Position numbers and translations under genes: made by a program | Shown: positions 1-12,100 of the stretch, one piece after another | How positions within the stretch are numbered: position 1 is the stretch's first letter | Layout: each line of letters begins with the position of its first letter | Assembly (NCBI GenBank): GCA_017506865.1 | Contig: JAFCMP010000116.1 | Span: 62,001 to 126,000 of the forward strand | Length of the DNA: 64,000 bases | From: Tribonema minus | Lineage: Eukaryota > Sar > Xanthophyceae > Tribonematales > Tribonemataceae | Direction of reading: 5' to 3' | Notes under the pieces: generated by a model | The model's database searches: none | Seen by the model: only the letters and a program-made list of their open reading frames with translations | Told to the model about the DNA's origin: nothing

Positions 1-287
1 TGCGTACCATGCCCTGAGGCGTGTGACAATGAGCTCATGTGCAACGTAGAGCAGGCAACACTTATGCTCTCAGAGCGTGCAAATGTCGCCACCTATTTAT
101 CTACTTGCCCCGGGTGCTGCATCTGCTTGACGAAGCCGCCGTGTCCAGTTGCTCTGCAGAGTGCCAGTGGCAGCCCCCATCAGCTCATGCACTTGGTCAC
201 AGTACGATGGGACATGCTGCAATGATTCTGCGCACAGCAGAGCTCAGCCCCACACTTGATGCGCTGCAATGTTCCGTATAAGGATCC

Positions 288-480
288 CCTTCCAGTGACT
301 CGATCTGCACGAGAAGCCCCCCCCCCCCATCCCCTCATTCGCTTGCAGCAGCGCTCACCCTACGCCAAACCCTTTGCCCCCTCTTTCAGTGACTCCAGCC
401 CCTAGCGTCCGCTTGCAGCAGCGCTCACCCTAACCCTAACCTAACCCTCTGCCCTCTTCCAGTGGCTCGACCTGCCGGAG
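288..480 (+). repeat. Three tandem copies of the acceptor of the first recognised TMCO4 exon
   Basis: A unit of about 70 bases is repeated at 341-410 and 411-480, with an older relative at 288-340. Each copy carries a pyrimidine tract, a CAG and a start like TGGCTCGAC of the exon that really begins at 463. The last copy is the one joined to open coding sequence; the earlier ones soon hit stops or change frame. The real copy also contains CCCTAA-like repeats just before its acceptor. The rest of 1-287 shows no recognisable exon, and the true N-terminus of the gene was not found. Confidence 0.75.
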
Positions 481-3400
481 AAGGCCGTCGCGTCCGCGCA
501 CTTCACGGAGCGCCAGCAGCACGACCTCCCCCCCCACCAACGCACCCCCTGGTCGCAGCGCGCTGAGACGTGCTGCAACGAGCTGCCGCACGACGCGCAG
601 TGGCGCCTCGACGCAGTGCGCGACCTGCTGGTGCTCGTGGCGCTGCTGCACGGCTACGACGCGCGCTCCCGCGTAACGTTCCGGAGAATGTGCGCCGCGC
701 TGGGCGTCGCGTGGCTGCCCGCGGTGGCGCAGCTGGAGAGCCTGGTGGCGCGCCACGCGCACGACAGGATGGTGCTGGAGCTCGCCAAGCACCGCGCGCA
801 GGTGCGCTGTGTGACGGTGGTGTCTGTTGTATTAGATGCTTGTTGTATGGTTTGGCCGGAAGCGAGGACGGGTACACAGTACCGTGGCTCAGTGCTGCAC
901 TTGATGATCTGCTTGTCAAAGCGAGGATGGAGCTTGCCAAGCACCGCGTGCAGGTGCATCGCGCGGCGATGTCGGTCAACGTGCTCAAGCGTTGTGCAAT
1001 CAGGTGACAGGACAGTGCTCACTCACCACTCGTCTTGTAGCAGCATGATGTTGCTTGCCTGGGCCATTCCGTGCCCGCAGCGGATATCAAGTGCCGTGGC
1101 TCTTGCCAGCGTGAGGTTATGAACACAAACGTGCTTATCATGCTCAAGCTAAGCACTGCCTGCAGTGCGAGGGCGTGTTGCACACAGTGCTGCACCGCTC
1201 AGCGGGCAGAGCTTTCTCATATCCAGAGGCCGTAACATGCGCGCCCCCTTGTGGCCAAATTCTTTGTCTTCGATTGACATCACCTCAAAGCACGTGCACG
1301 TGTACACATACACCCGTCATGCACGCAGGGGACCGCAGACAAGTGGCGGCACTTGAAGATCGGCGCTGCGGCGGTGGGCGGCGGCGCGCTTCTGGCGTTG
1401 ACAGGCGGGCTCGCAGCGCCCGCGGTGGCTGCGGGTATTGCAGCAAGCGGAGCCATAATAGGCACAGGCGCGGCAGCAGCAATTGGAGCTTTTGCTACGG
1501 TGCCCATTTTGGTGTCGCTCTTTGGGGCCACGGGGGCGGGGCTGGTCGGCTCCAAGATGAGCAACCGCACTTCAGGGCTCACTGAGGTATGTATGGATGT
1601 ACGATGCAACTTCACTTCAACTTCACTTGAAGCACACTCTAGAAGTACTAGTACTGCAGTGATTACAACTACCGGGTACTGTACAGCTGAGACACAGGGC
1701 ATTTTAGTACTATGGCATCTGGCATCACGATTGTTGTGAGTCCACACACCTCATATTGAAGTACGCATAGCGTGCATAGCAACTGCAGGCAAATGCGCTG
1801 CAAAGCATTCCTGCATGCCTCAATGTCCGCACTGCTCCCCCCCCCCCCCCCCCCGCTGCCCCCCCTGTTCCAACAGTTCAAGTTTGAAGTGCCAGACCCC
1901 GATGCGCACGGCATGGCCGTGTGCGTGTGCATATCCGGCCTGCTGCGGGACGTCTTTGACTGTGAGCGGACGTGGGGCGTGGACCCCAAGGGGCTGGGTG
2001 CAAAAGAGCGTCTCGAGCGCTACTACAGCGTATTCAATCCGTCCAAGGTGACTCTCCGATGCTCAAACCCTAAACTCTACCCTCAACCCTAACCCTAAAC
2101 TTAGCGCTCACCTGAACCCTTACCCCAACCCTAACTGGTGACTCTCTGTGGTGCTCTCTGTCTATACACAGCAGTTTCATAGCGTATATCAAGTGTGTTT
2201 CCACGAGATGTTTGCTGAATGCTCTCATCCTGCGCCTGCCTGTCACTGTGGTTGGTGCTCTCTGTGTCAGAGTAGTTGCACCCTCATCTTCATCTGGTGT
2301 TTGGGTTCCATCACAGCGGTTTGATGGCACATATCGGGCGTGAGTCCACGAGATGTGCTTTTGATGCGCTCATCCTGTGCTGTAGCCTGAGGATGGGTTT
2401 GTGTCGAGCAGCATCTGGAGTTGTCATACTTCAGAAATAGCATACTCAGTATGCCACGGTGATGTCTGCATTTTAGCTGTATGTGTAGGACAATCTCTAG
2501 CCCTAACCCTGACTGCTGACGCACCACAGCGACCAGAACGATGTGTTTTGTGGTCTGTGGCATGCCCATCAGCACTGTTATCAGTCTGCTATGCCATATA
2601 TATGGCTCCTGTGCGGATCTGTACTTGGCCAAATGCAGCGCCCATGTTGAAGTTCACTGAATCAGAGGGGGCCTGTGCATCTGTGTGTCGTGACCTGTAG
2701 GGCGTGTATGGGGCGGGGGAGAGGGGGAGGGGGGGGGGGGGGGTACGTATCCTATCTACACCACCACGGCACATCACGCCGCTTCCTGTCCGACATGGCG
2801 GGGGTCCAGCCCACGCGCATTAGCCGCGAACATGAGCGCTGCTGCCATGTGGACCAACAAACGTCCACACCAGTAGCCACCAACTCACACCATGCTGGTG
2901 CATGCGCCATTCCCCCCCGCCCCCCCCACCCCCCAATGCTTTTCCAGGTGCCGGAGGTGACGTGCCTGCTGCGCGCGCACGCGGGGCGCGAGGGCGAGCT
3001 CTGCCGCAAGATGCGCGACGCGTACGGGCACGACCCGCGCAGACCCCTCACGCAGGCCGTCGCGAGCGCCGCACGCGCGCGCTCTGGCGCCGCCGCGGTA
3101 GTGCCGCCGTCCGCGCCTCCCGCTGCCGCGCCGCTGCTGGACGTAGAGGCCGCCAGCCAGTTGGTGGATGCGGTTCTGGCGCTGGGGGAGGGGCTGGCTG
3201 CGGGGAGGGGGGGCGGGGGGACATGGGGGCGGTTCAGGCCGCGACGCGATGCCGCAGCGGGAGGGGACGCGGCGGCGGCCGCGAACGCAGTGCTCTCTGA
3301 AGATGATGCGCAGCGGCAACAGCAGCAGCTGTCATCGCCGCAGAAGCGGCGCCTGCGGTGGCGCCGGCAGCAGCAGCTGCCGCCGCAGTCCCCGCCGCAG

Positions 3401-6400
3401 CCGCCGCCAGTGCCATTGCATGCGCAGCAGCAGCAGCAGTCGGTTATGCCCCAAGCGCCGCAACTGGAGCCATCGCTGCAGCCGCCGCCACCGCCACTGC
3501 ATCTGCCGCCACCCCTGCTAGCTCACAACACAGCAGGAACTGCTGCCACTGACTCAGCAATTCGCCTGCCTCGCGACCAGGAGCAGCAGCAGCAGCTATT
3601 GCCTTCGGCAGCACCGCCTCTGCTGCCACCAAGGCAGACGGTAGCGGCATCAGAGAACGGCGGAGGCAGCAGTCTGCTCAGCAGCAACAGCACCATCGAT
3701 GCTCAGGCTGGCAGCTGGCCCGGCGACGGCAGCGGCGGCATCAGCGGCATTGAGGCTGGCAGCGGCGGCGGCGGCAGTGGCAGCGGCAGCGGCGGAACTG
3801 AGGGCGGCAGCGGCAGCAGCGGCGGCAGCGCTGGCAATGGCAGCGGCAGCGGCGGCGGCAACGCCGCGCTTGCTGCCGCAGCCGCTGCCGCAGTAGGCGA
3901 CCCCTCCGCAGCGGCGGCAGCGGACGCGCTGGCAGACGAGACCACGGCGCAGCGCACGCGGGTGTGGTTCTGGAACGAGCTCATGCCGCACTCGGAGCAG
4001 CACCTGCTGGTGTGGGAAAGCAAGCTGCTGGTGGAGCTGGGTGACAGCGTGGTCAAGGCGCTGCAGGACGCGGGGCTGACGGCGCTGCAGCAGGGGCTGC
4101 AGTTCACCGCGCTGGGCGTGCTGGCTGCGGGTACGTATGTATTGTGTAGCTGCTGCGAGTAACTGCAGCGCATACGCGCATGTATGATGCAGCTGATTAT
4201 TTAATATGATGAGGCAGCGTGTAATGATTGATGATGACAGCTGCGGCGCGTCAGAGTGCGTCACTGATTTGCTGATCGCTGCAGAGGACACGCGGTTTAG
4301 GTGTAGCAGCTCGCGCCCCGTCATGCGCACTGGGTGGTGATTGCAGGGCGTGATGTGGATTGTGTCTCAATGCTCATGCTAAGGGTTGGGGTTAGGCTTA
4401 GAGTTACACCATAAGCTTGTGGTTCTGCGCGTGCAGACGACTGCTGGTGTACGGGGCATCACTTTCAAAACTTGAACCGACTTTGAATTGGTCAGACACA
4501 CTTGCTGGCGCAGCTGGGCCTACTTGCTCTGGCATCCATGTGCATCAGTACATTTGCAACGCATTGTTTGCTGCTGCGTGCTCATGGAGCATTCTACCAG
4601 CTTACCACTCCACTCGTAGCAGGCTGGCTCGGGACAAGCGTCAACAGCTCCTGCGCCATCAATTCACTTGTGCCTCACGTTGCTTCATCCTGGCACAAAG
4701 CACCCATTTCTGTTTGTCCCCCTTTCCCTTCCGTTCTCTCGTGCACAGCTGTATCGCTCCCAATCACCCTGGTGGCGCTGGCCGACTACATAGACTCGGA
4801 CTGGGCCATCGGGTGCGAGCGCGCGGACAAGGCCGGGAAAGTTCTCGCCGGCATTCTCCTTTCCCGGGAACAGGGAACGCGCCCCGTGACCCTCATCGGA
4901 ACCTCCATCGGCGCCAGGCTCATGTTCTCGTGCCTCGAGGAGATGGTTCGGCGGCATGAACTCTGGGAGGCCAGTGGTGACCCGGTGTCGCCGCCGCGCA
5001 AGGGCGCCAGGGAACGGTCGCCAGGGAATGGGAGGAACGGCAGTGGCGCCGGGAAAGGGAAACAACGGGCGTCGCCGCCGAGGAGGGGGAGGAAGGGGGG
5101 GGGTATGGGCGGGCCGTGCAATGCAGCTGGCATCATTGAGAACGCCGTCCTGCTGGGGGCGCCCGTCGGTGTGAGGTGAGTCACTGCTGTTGAACATGTC
5201 AAGTTGAATTTGAAGTTAAGGCAAAAAGCATGTATTTGCAGACTGTGAGTGCCGTGCAGATTCGTCACGGCACGCAATTGACGCTCGGGTGAGGGACAGT
5301 GTGAGTGTCCTCCTGCAGTACGTGTCACGCGCAGGAGTGGTGTTGCTGACGTGGCCCTGTCCTTGAATGGCTGAAGTCGGTCGCAACTAGCAGCAATGCA
5401 CTGCGTGGCCGCAGTGTCTTGGCAGCGCCATTTACGCACAACTGCTGACGCAAGACATGTGGAGTGGAAGCTTTTCCCCACTTCAACGCGCGCTCGCCTT
5501 GTCAAGAGCTCGACAAGGCTACACCGGTGGTGTTCTTTGATCACCTGCATGTGCGGTCACCCTGAAGTCTTCTTCCTCTGAACAAAGAAATGTCACTCTG
5601 CGGCGTGGCGTTCTTCATTTCCCTACGTGTGCACACACCCGCCCCCCCCAGTTCTACCTCTGAACAATGGTACAATGACACTCTGCGCTGCGCAGCCCGA
5701 AGTGCTGGCATGTGCACGGTCACCCTCAAGTCTTCTTCCTCTGAACGATGGCATTGTCACTCTGCGGAGTGGCTTTCTTCGTTCCCCTGCATGTGCACGG
5801 GCACGCTCAACTCTTGCTCTGAACAAGGACGATGTCACGCTGCGGAGTGGCGTTCTTCGTTCCCCTGCCTGTGCACCGTAACGGCCACCCCTCAGTCGTC
5901 CTATTCTCAACAATCGCAATGCCACTCTGCGCCGCGCAGCCCGAAGCGGTGGGAGCGCGTCGCGCGCGTCGTCCACGGGCGCCTTATCAACGGCTACTTC
6001 AAGAAGGACGGCATCCTCGGCCTCATCTACCGCATCCGCCGCCTTAGCGTCAGCGTCGCGGGCCTGCAGCCCATTGCGTCGCGCGCCGTAGAGAACGCGG
6101 ACCTCTCGCCTGCGCTGTCGCAGCACATGCAGTACTGCTCGCGCGTGCCCGAGATCATGGCGCTGCTGCAGCTGGACGACTGCAGGAGGTACGCGCGGGG
6201 GGCGCGCGGCGGCGGCGGCGGTACGTCGCCTGAAGCAGCGGATGCCTGCGGCGACGGCAGCAGCGGCGACGATGGCAGCGGCAGCGGCGACAACGGCGAC
6301 GGCGGTAGCAGCGGCGGCGGCAGCGGCGATTGTTGTATAGACGACAGCGACCATTACTCCCCTGAGCTTGGCGGCGGCGGCGGCAGCGGCAGCGGCGGCG

Positions 6401-6447
6401 GCGGCGGCGGCGCCAGCAGCGGTGGCGGCAGCAGTGCTGCCGCATGA
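463..6447 (+). CDS. TMCO4: TMCO4/Mil1-like (DUF726) alpha/beta-hydrolase membrane protein, 5' incomplete
   Basis: Exons 463-801, 1329-1586, 1877-2047, 2948-4130, 4749-5175 and 5940-6447 join with matching phases into about 961 residues, ending at TGA 6445-6447. The order matches the TMCO4 (animals)/Mil1 (yeast) family: a helical N-terminal part containing YDARSRV, a Gly/Ala-rich membrane hairpin after KWRHLKIGAA (exon 2), then the hydrolase domain with GTSIGAR, whose Ser (about residue 703) is the presumed nucleophile. IIENAVLLGAPV, RLINGYFKKDG and VAGLQP are further family signatures. Family members are integral membrane proteins of poorly known lipase-like function. Exon 4 carries a long insertion of Gln/Pro, then Gly/Ser, then Ala repeats (about residues 290-560), and the C-terminus is a Gly/Ser tail; both are absent from typical homologues. 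A donor-like GT at 6188 could instead splice the tail away. All donors are GT. The start codon lies upstream, possibly outside the window. Confidence 0.85.
922..960 (+). repeat. Donor echo of TMCO4 exon 463-801
   Basis: The last ~30 bases of the exon and its donor (about 770-806, encoding ELAKHRAQ then GT) recur within the intron, encoding ELAKHRVQ then GT. The copy has a small deletion and several substitutions. It has no complete exon upstream of it, so it reads as a decayed duplicate of the junction. Confidence 0.7.
2048..2947 (+). repeat. TMCO4 intron 3 with telomere-like and ~145-base tandem repeats
   Basis: The intron starts with CCCTAA/CCCTCAACCC-like repeats (2075-2135). Two diverged copies of a ~70-base block follow, at 2168-2238 and 2312-2385, sharing CACAGC-G-TTT and TCCACGAGATGT. 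A G-homopolymer lies at 2728-2742 and a C-rich pyrimidine tract at 2910-2936 precedes the acceptor. No coding exon was recognised inside. Confidence 0.6.
5567..5950 (+). repeat. Five tandem ~75-base units ending at the acceptor of the last TMCO4 exon
   Basis: Units begin near 5567, 5641, 5717, 5796 and 5877 and share the pattern CTCTGAACAA-G-A--TGTCACTCTGCG. The last unit contains the real acceptor (GCGCAG, exon from 5940) and the first exon bases CCCGAAGCGGTGG. The second unit carries a near-perfect acceptor copy at 5685-5707 followed by CCCGAAGTGCTGG. The other units have lost the AG and exon part. Confidence 0.8.
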
Positions 6448-7592
6448 GTGACTTGAGGCAACCGTCGCATTGTGCGGTGACGTGACGATCCCGGCGAAGA
6501 GGCTGCCCATGTCATGGTGCATGTGCAAGATAATGTTGCACAATGTAGAGTTGGCGCTGCCTCTACTGAAACTGTCAGCAAAGTCTGGCAAGATCAGAAC
6601 GCGCCTGTGTTTGCTTTCTGTTGTTTGCAGCCTTGAGTTATCAGGCGCACAGCTCGAGCACACGTTGTTTCCACTTAGCATAAATACACAACACGCATTG
6701 CTTCGGTTCATGATCCATCCGCCTCCCGCCTGTGACTGAGGCGACTTAAAGGGCCACTCATCAGGTGCTGAAGGTGCTGTGATCAGCCTTGTGCTCTGTG
6801 ACTATGGATGACATGAGCAAGCGAGCGCGCACATAAGCAGAGCTGAGCAGAGCAGCTGCCCATGTTCCAGCAGAAGTTTGTGCTTGTTCTGAGGGCGGCA
6901 TGGGCGCCTAGGGTGTACGCGCGTGTAGGCTTTTTGGTCAACACAGCTGTGGGCACTTTTTTTTTTTTTTTGAAAATAAAAAAAAGTTACTTTTTTACAT
7001 TCTGTCCTTGAACCGCACCGCATGGGCTGAGCACACGATCAAACGGGCTTTGCATTACTATATCTGCGGGGAGGCCGGCAGATCGGCGCTGGCCGGCGAG
7101 GGCCGCGGCACCTGCAACAGTGCGATGCGGCGGTAGGCGCTGACGTCGCCATCGGGGGCCTATGACTGCCTTCCAGTTGTCAACCGCGACGCGTGTGAGC
7201 GCGCGCTGTAGCGCGACGGCGCCAGAAGGCAACAACAGAATAGCTGCCCCTGCAAGCTGTGCTCGGCGCGTGCGCGTAGCAGCGCCTGGGTGTCGCGTGA
7301 CATAACGCAGCAGTGATAAAAGGCTGCGGAAAATATGGTATGTGAAGTGGTCTATCTAATCCTGCAAATCCAAATCATGCACGTGCTGCACATCGCGCGC
7401 GCCCCCCTGAGCCTGACGGAAGCAAGAAGGGCAAGAGCTGTCACGTTTGGTGATGACATCTACGCAACAGGTTACTTCAAAGCCGCCGCGCAGAGTGCTC
7501 CGCCCTGCACCGCGTTCACAGAACTTGAAGTTTAAGTTTTGAGCTTTTTATTCCTGAAGCCAGCATCCACTACTACTTCAGGATAGCAAAAG
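6448..7592. other. Intergenic region after TMCO4
   Basis: Probable 3' flank of TMCO4. A T-rich run (6957-6971) followed by A-rich sequence lies at about 6957-6987. Several short open frames occur on both strands, but none shows recognisable protein character or a coding-like base pattern. I see no RNA gene or mobile element. Confidence 0.4.
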
Positions 7593-7931
7593 ATGCCACT
7601 CTCGGTTGCCGAGGCTATTGTGGTCGGCAGCGTAGTCGGACCGCTCATTCTGGGCGTCATTCTGGGCGGGTGTGTATCCCACGCTGCTGACAGATTAGCT
7701 AGCACTCCTTTGATGAGCCTCAGGCTGCCGGAGGAGGGCATGAGAGTGTCGCGCAGCACGCTGCTCTTGCCAGGGCATGTGCGTTCGGGCGTGGATACCG
7801 CAGAGTTCGTGGAGGTAGAGGATGGCGAGGCGGACAGCGGCAAGAACGAAGAACCTACGGCGAAGCTTGAGCGAAGACTTTCTTACCCTGAGAGGCGCAA
7901 GGCCCTCAAATGCCGGCTCTGCACTGTTTGA
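7593..7931 (+). CDS. Hypothetical small protein with one N-terminal hydrophobic helix
   Basis: An uninterrupted 112-residue frame from ATG 7593 to TGA 7931. Residues about 5-27 form a hydrophobic Val/Ile/Leu/Gly helix with PLILGVILGG. A charged stretch follows (about 75-105) with EFVEVEDGEADSG and LERRLSYPERRKA. I do not recognise a family. The end of the frame lies in a two-copy repeat (7893-7945 and 7981-8030), which resembles the exon-edge duplications of proven genes here, so this could be an exon of a spliced gene. It could also be chance; no neighbour or domain supports it. Confidence 0.3.
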   Translation: MPLSVAEAIVVGSVVGPLILGVILGGCVSHAADRLASTPLMSLRLPEEGMRVSRSTLLLPGHVRSGVDTAEFVEVEDGEADSGKNEEPTAKLERRLSYPERRKALKCRLCTV

Positions 7932-8030
7932 CAGCAGAGCAGCCATCATGCACCGTTACCGCCAACATGACTTCTTCTTGACGCTCACAAGGCCTCAAGT
8001 GCCGGCTGCACAGCTAATAGCAGAGCAGCA
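7893..8030 (+). repeat. Two-copy tandem repeat at the end of the hypothetical ORF
   Basis: Two ~50-base copies, 88 bases apart, share CGCAAGGCC-TCAA-TGCCGGCT and AGCAGAGCAGC. The first copy covers the last codons of the 7593 frame. Neither copy has an obvious splice site at a shared position, so the link with junction echoes is tentative. Confidence 0.5.
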
Positions 8031-9145
8031 GTCACTGACCGCCACCACCAGCAGTAGCAGCCGGTGAGAACTGCTTTACGCTGGAATGTTCTTGTGTCTA
8101 ATGAGTCTTGGCGGTTGCTTCTTGCTTTTGTGCGTGAGGTTGGGCTGCACCTCCGAATCGGTCACTCCAATTTCAACCGTACGTGGTGGCCAGCACTGCG
8201 TGTGTGCTGCAAGTTGTGAGGATGTTTGTCGCTGTGCGCCAGTGTCAAGACTTTGGCAGCAGCTCTGCAATACAGGTTGCTGCATGAGCTCAAGGCGTCT
8301 GCTTCATGCTGCTGCTGCGCGACTTCCCCAAGTTGTATTGCTTGAATGACTCACAAACACAAATGTGCATTAACGTGCATTACCGGCGGCATAATTTGAT
8401 ACGCAGTTTGCTGCGTCAATTGCATGGTGGCTTGCATCGCACTTCTCTCATGCATCACTTCGCTGTGTGCTCACTTGCATTGCGCGTTTTGTTAGATGCA
8501 CTCTAGCACTCATCAGAAAATGTGTTTGCTGTGCTGATCTCGCTGGCTGAAGAAAAGGTAGTGTTAGCATAGGGAGTAGTAGTTGCGAGTATGCCTTCAT
8601 GTGCGATTGAGATTGTGTCACCTGTGGTGCCACTGTGAGGCCGACAACCACTTAATCACTGCCAATGTTTCTTGAAGTGATACATCTACAAAACACTCAT
8701 GTATCAATAGTCAATATTAATTCAGCAACCACTACGCACCGCCACTTGTACATGATCAGTATGCATCCCATGCAGCTCAACGGCGGCCCCTCCTCTATAG
8801 TAAGGAGCGCAGGAAAATCAAGATCAATCGCCCGATTAAGTTATATTCATGAGCATGCCGTGGAGGACAACAGTTCCTTAAATATATAAACACATGCAAA
8901 TCAGGGCGCTTCAAATCACATGCTTATGAACAGGCAAGGGCCAGAGTACTTGGCTCGCATTCAGATGTTCAGATATGAGGCAGCCACCAAAACATAGCAG
9001 CAGCAGCAGCAGCAGCACCCAGGTGTGTAAGATTGGCTTATTGAATATTCACGTTACATGTCAGTGCTCACACACACGCACTGCAACCTGATCAATGCAA
9101 CAGTACTCCGATTGCAGTCCCTGGAGAGGTCCGGATGCTCTGCGC
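7932..9145. other. Intergenic, no gene seen; AGC microsatellite
   Basis: No supported coding sequence apart from the repeat copy just described. A short AGC microsatellite lies at 8997-9016. A ~38-base stretch at 8925-8962 (GAGTACTTGGCTCGCAT core) recurs in diverged form at 13994-14030, indicating a dispersed repeat. A block near 8977 with GGCAGCCACCAA recurs near 17315. Confidence 0.4.
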
Positions 9146-12100
9146 TCACTTCAGGCCAGGAACCAGGTCCTTCGGCACAGCGCGAAACTCTGGCTCCGAC
9201 ACTGGCATACCGGCGCGCTGCTGTAGTGTTCGCGCAAGAGCGCTGAAAACACTCTCGACCAACACCACCTCTCCGGTCTCCTTACTGTCAGGGCAGAATG
9301 CAGCACGCACGCTGCATGCAGCGAAGGCCATGTCTGCTTCCGCCAGCTCAGGACTTGTATAGAGCTCACACAAACTCATCGGCTCAGATGGCAAAGGTGC
9401 CGCAGCATTGCCAATGCCAGCCTCTGTGTCTGCACCCCCCCCCCTTGCACTGCTGTCAGGTGGTGACGCAGGTGCACTGCCACCTGCGCTGCTCGCTTGA
9501 CGACCGTTGTGACAGCTTGCCTCCCCTGTGGGTGCCTCGCCACGGTTAGCCGCCTGTCGAGAGCCAAATGCGGCGGTTGGGCGCTTCGCCCTGTCAAAGA
9601 TGTAGGCGCCGAGCTCGCATGCCATCTCCGCAATTGCGTCGTAAGCGACGGCTTTGTTGGCGTATACGGTCTGGTTCACGACGTTGCTCTCGCCGTTGCA
9701 GGAGAACAGGACAAACCTGCATACGACGAGGCAGCAGCAATGGCGAAGTCTGAGAGCTTTGCGTTGTTAAGAGTGACCAGGCTGTTTGGTGTAGGGGCAC
9801 AATCTTGAGTGTTGCAATATATGATGACAGCAGTTACATTTTTGGTGAGCAGATATGATCGATGACACGATAGATGGGCAAAAACTAGGCTTCAGCCTTA
9901 CTGTCCAAAACTGCAAGTGGGGAAATGCACAGGTGCTTGCTGTTGTGCGCACATCAACATTTGGCGACCATTCATGATGTCACGAATTGCGTAGATTACC
10001 ATGCAGCAAATGCATTGTAATAGATGAGCATCAGCCATCCAATTAGGTCAAGCTGCCACTTGAGACCACCGGCATTGCTGCAGATCGCATTTGTCACCTA
10101 CATGCTATTGCTAGCCTCACATTGTCGACCTACGATTGGGATGTTGGCATTGATGTGAGTGAGCGATGAAGTATGCCACACCTGGCCTTAGGGGCCAAGT
10201 ATCTTGTAACCAACCCCACAGTCACGCTTGAAGAAAAATGGTCTGAAATGCGGCATCGACGACGCACCTCTGGCGACGCTCTGGTCCCACACCGGCGCAT
10301 TGTGCAACTTGAGAAGCTTGGGGAATGTGTGTAGAAGGCCCTGTCATTGCCGCCAGTGACACTTTCAAAGAGCGGCACTTCAACTTCAACCGCAGCTCAC
10401 CTGTTCATATCGGTCAGCAGCACTGGCAAGCCCGCCGGAGGGCGCTGAATGCCCCGCTGCTGCAGCTTGTAGTTGGCAGCCACACACTGCAGCCCAGCTG
10501 ACCCTTGGCTGAGATCCCAGTTCTCCCTGAGGAATTCAACTGTCTTGGTCTCAATAATGAGCACCACATATGGCATGAAGTCTCTTGGAGCAAGCTTCGC
10601 ACACCATGCAGCGTCCTTCAGCACAATGATGTAGTCTGTTTTGCCGTTGATCCTGGTGCGCTTCCCGTCTACCACTGCGTCCACGGCAAATGCCTCCACG
10701 TTGGTGACAGCGATCAACTCCAGAGTGTCCGGCAGATTCAGCTGCTGTCGCAGCTCTTTAAGGACTGCAGCTATGGAGTCTTCGTGATCCTGGTCTTGTG
10801 TCCACTTGAACTCCTCCACCTGACGCGTTGAGGTGACCTACAAGCATGTATTAGGGTTGGTAATAGGGTTAGTTGCGGCAAGAGCAACTGCACCAGGCTC
10901 TCAGAGCGTGCAAATATTGATGTTCATGCGCCAACGTTATCACCTTACACACTGTAATCCTGACAAGGCTGCCTGCTGTTACATTGTCAGAGTGCGCAGT
11001 GAATGTACAGCACGAAGCCGATTTACTGGCATGTGCAAGCCAGTGGTGTCATTGCAAGCCTCCGTTCGCGCAGACAATATCACAATCATAAGCTACGTGT
11101 GCGGGAAGAAGCACAAGAATGATGCAGCGAGATGGATACTGTTGAGAACAGGCATGCGGGGCACTGCTGCAACAAACTTGAAGTGGTCGAGTAGTCACCG
11201 CCAAGAGACAGGCGCACACACAATCTCAAGCGTGTGCTGATGCGCCAGACCACGACGGCTGCTCCGTGCGTTTTTATCGATAGAATTGACGCACCGCCAC
11301 GGCATGACCCACAAAAACTGGCCCTACTGCAAGCTTGCATTTTACGTGAGGTTATTGATACTTCTATATAGAAATGAATCAAAAGATTGTAGAGCTCTAA
11401 GTGACAAGGGATGGTTACCCGCAAGTGCCTTCCACCAGTAACCGTGGTCGACTCTGCTGCAGTCATTGGCCACGAGTCAAATATATAAGAGTTGCACCTC
11501 ACCCCTAGGGGACGCTCAACTTTGCCAAAGCTCCATGCCAGCCGCTGAGCTGCTTCGACGGCTTGCGTGGATGATGCCTGTGATGTGTCGTAAACTTCCA
11601 CGTCATCCTGGGAGCCTGCATAATGCATGTACAAGGTATCAGTAGAGGCGCGCAGCGCTGATGCTTTCCTGAGTCACACACAATCACAACAGTGCGCAGT
11701 GTTCAGTGCGACGGGTTCATGACATGAATGTTGGCAGCAAATGTTGTTGGCAATTGTTGGCGACAGCATCACGCTGAGCAACCCACACGACATGTGGGAG
11801 AATGGGCAGGTATAATGCAGCAGCCATTGACGCCTCACAACGTCTGTGCGCAAGCAAACATGCGTGCAATTGGAGATGGCGCAAGCATGCCCACTCAAGA
11901 ATGAAAACCCTATTGCAGACTACAGTGACAGCAGGCTAGTAGTCGATGGAGGCACTGACCTTGCGAGCCCCGCCTCTTGCGCTTCCCAGTCCCTGTGAGC
12001 AAAAGCGAGTGGCATGCAGCATACATCCGAGCAAGGTGAACAAACTGACTCATGAGGTCGACAAGAGGAAAATGATACCTGGAGTTGTCAGCACGCATCA

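Noticed and set aside
3650-4330. Long poly-Ala/poly-Leu frames antisense to the TMCO4 triplet repeats, and similar ones at 5623-6711, 30243-30707 and 62684-63481
   Set aside because: Frames over GC-rich triplet repeats are open on both strands by composition alone. The sense strand has conserved flanking domains or islands.
10268-10340. Possible extra exon of the Crinkler-like gene
   Set aside because: It has an acceptor, a donor and a start phase matching exon 3, but it would leave exon 4 in the wrong frame. Joining 10401 directly to 9716 gives LTDMNRFVLFS, which fits.
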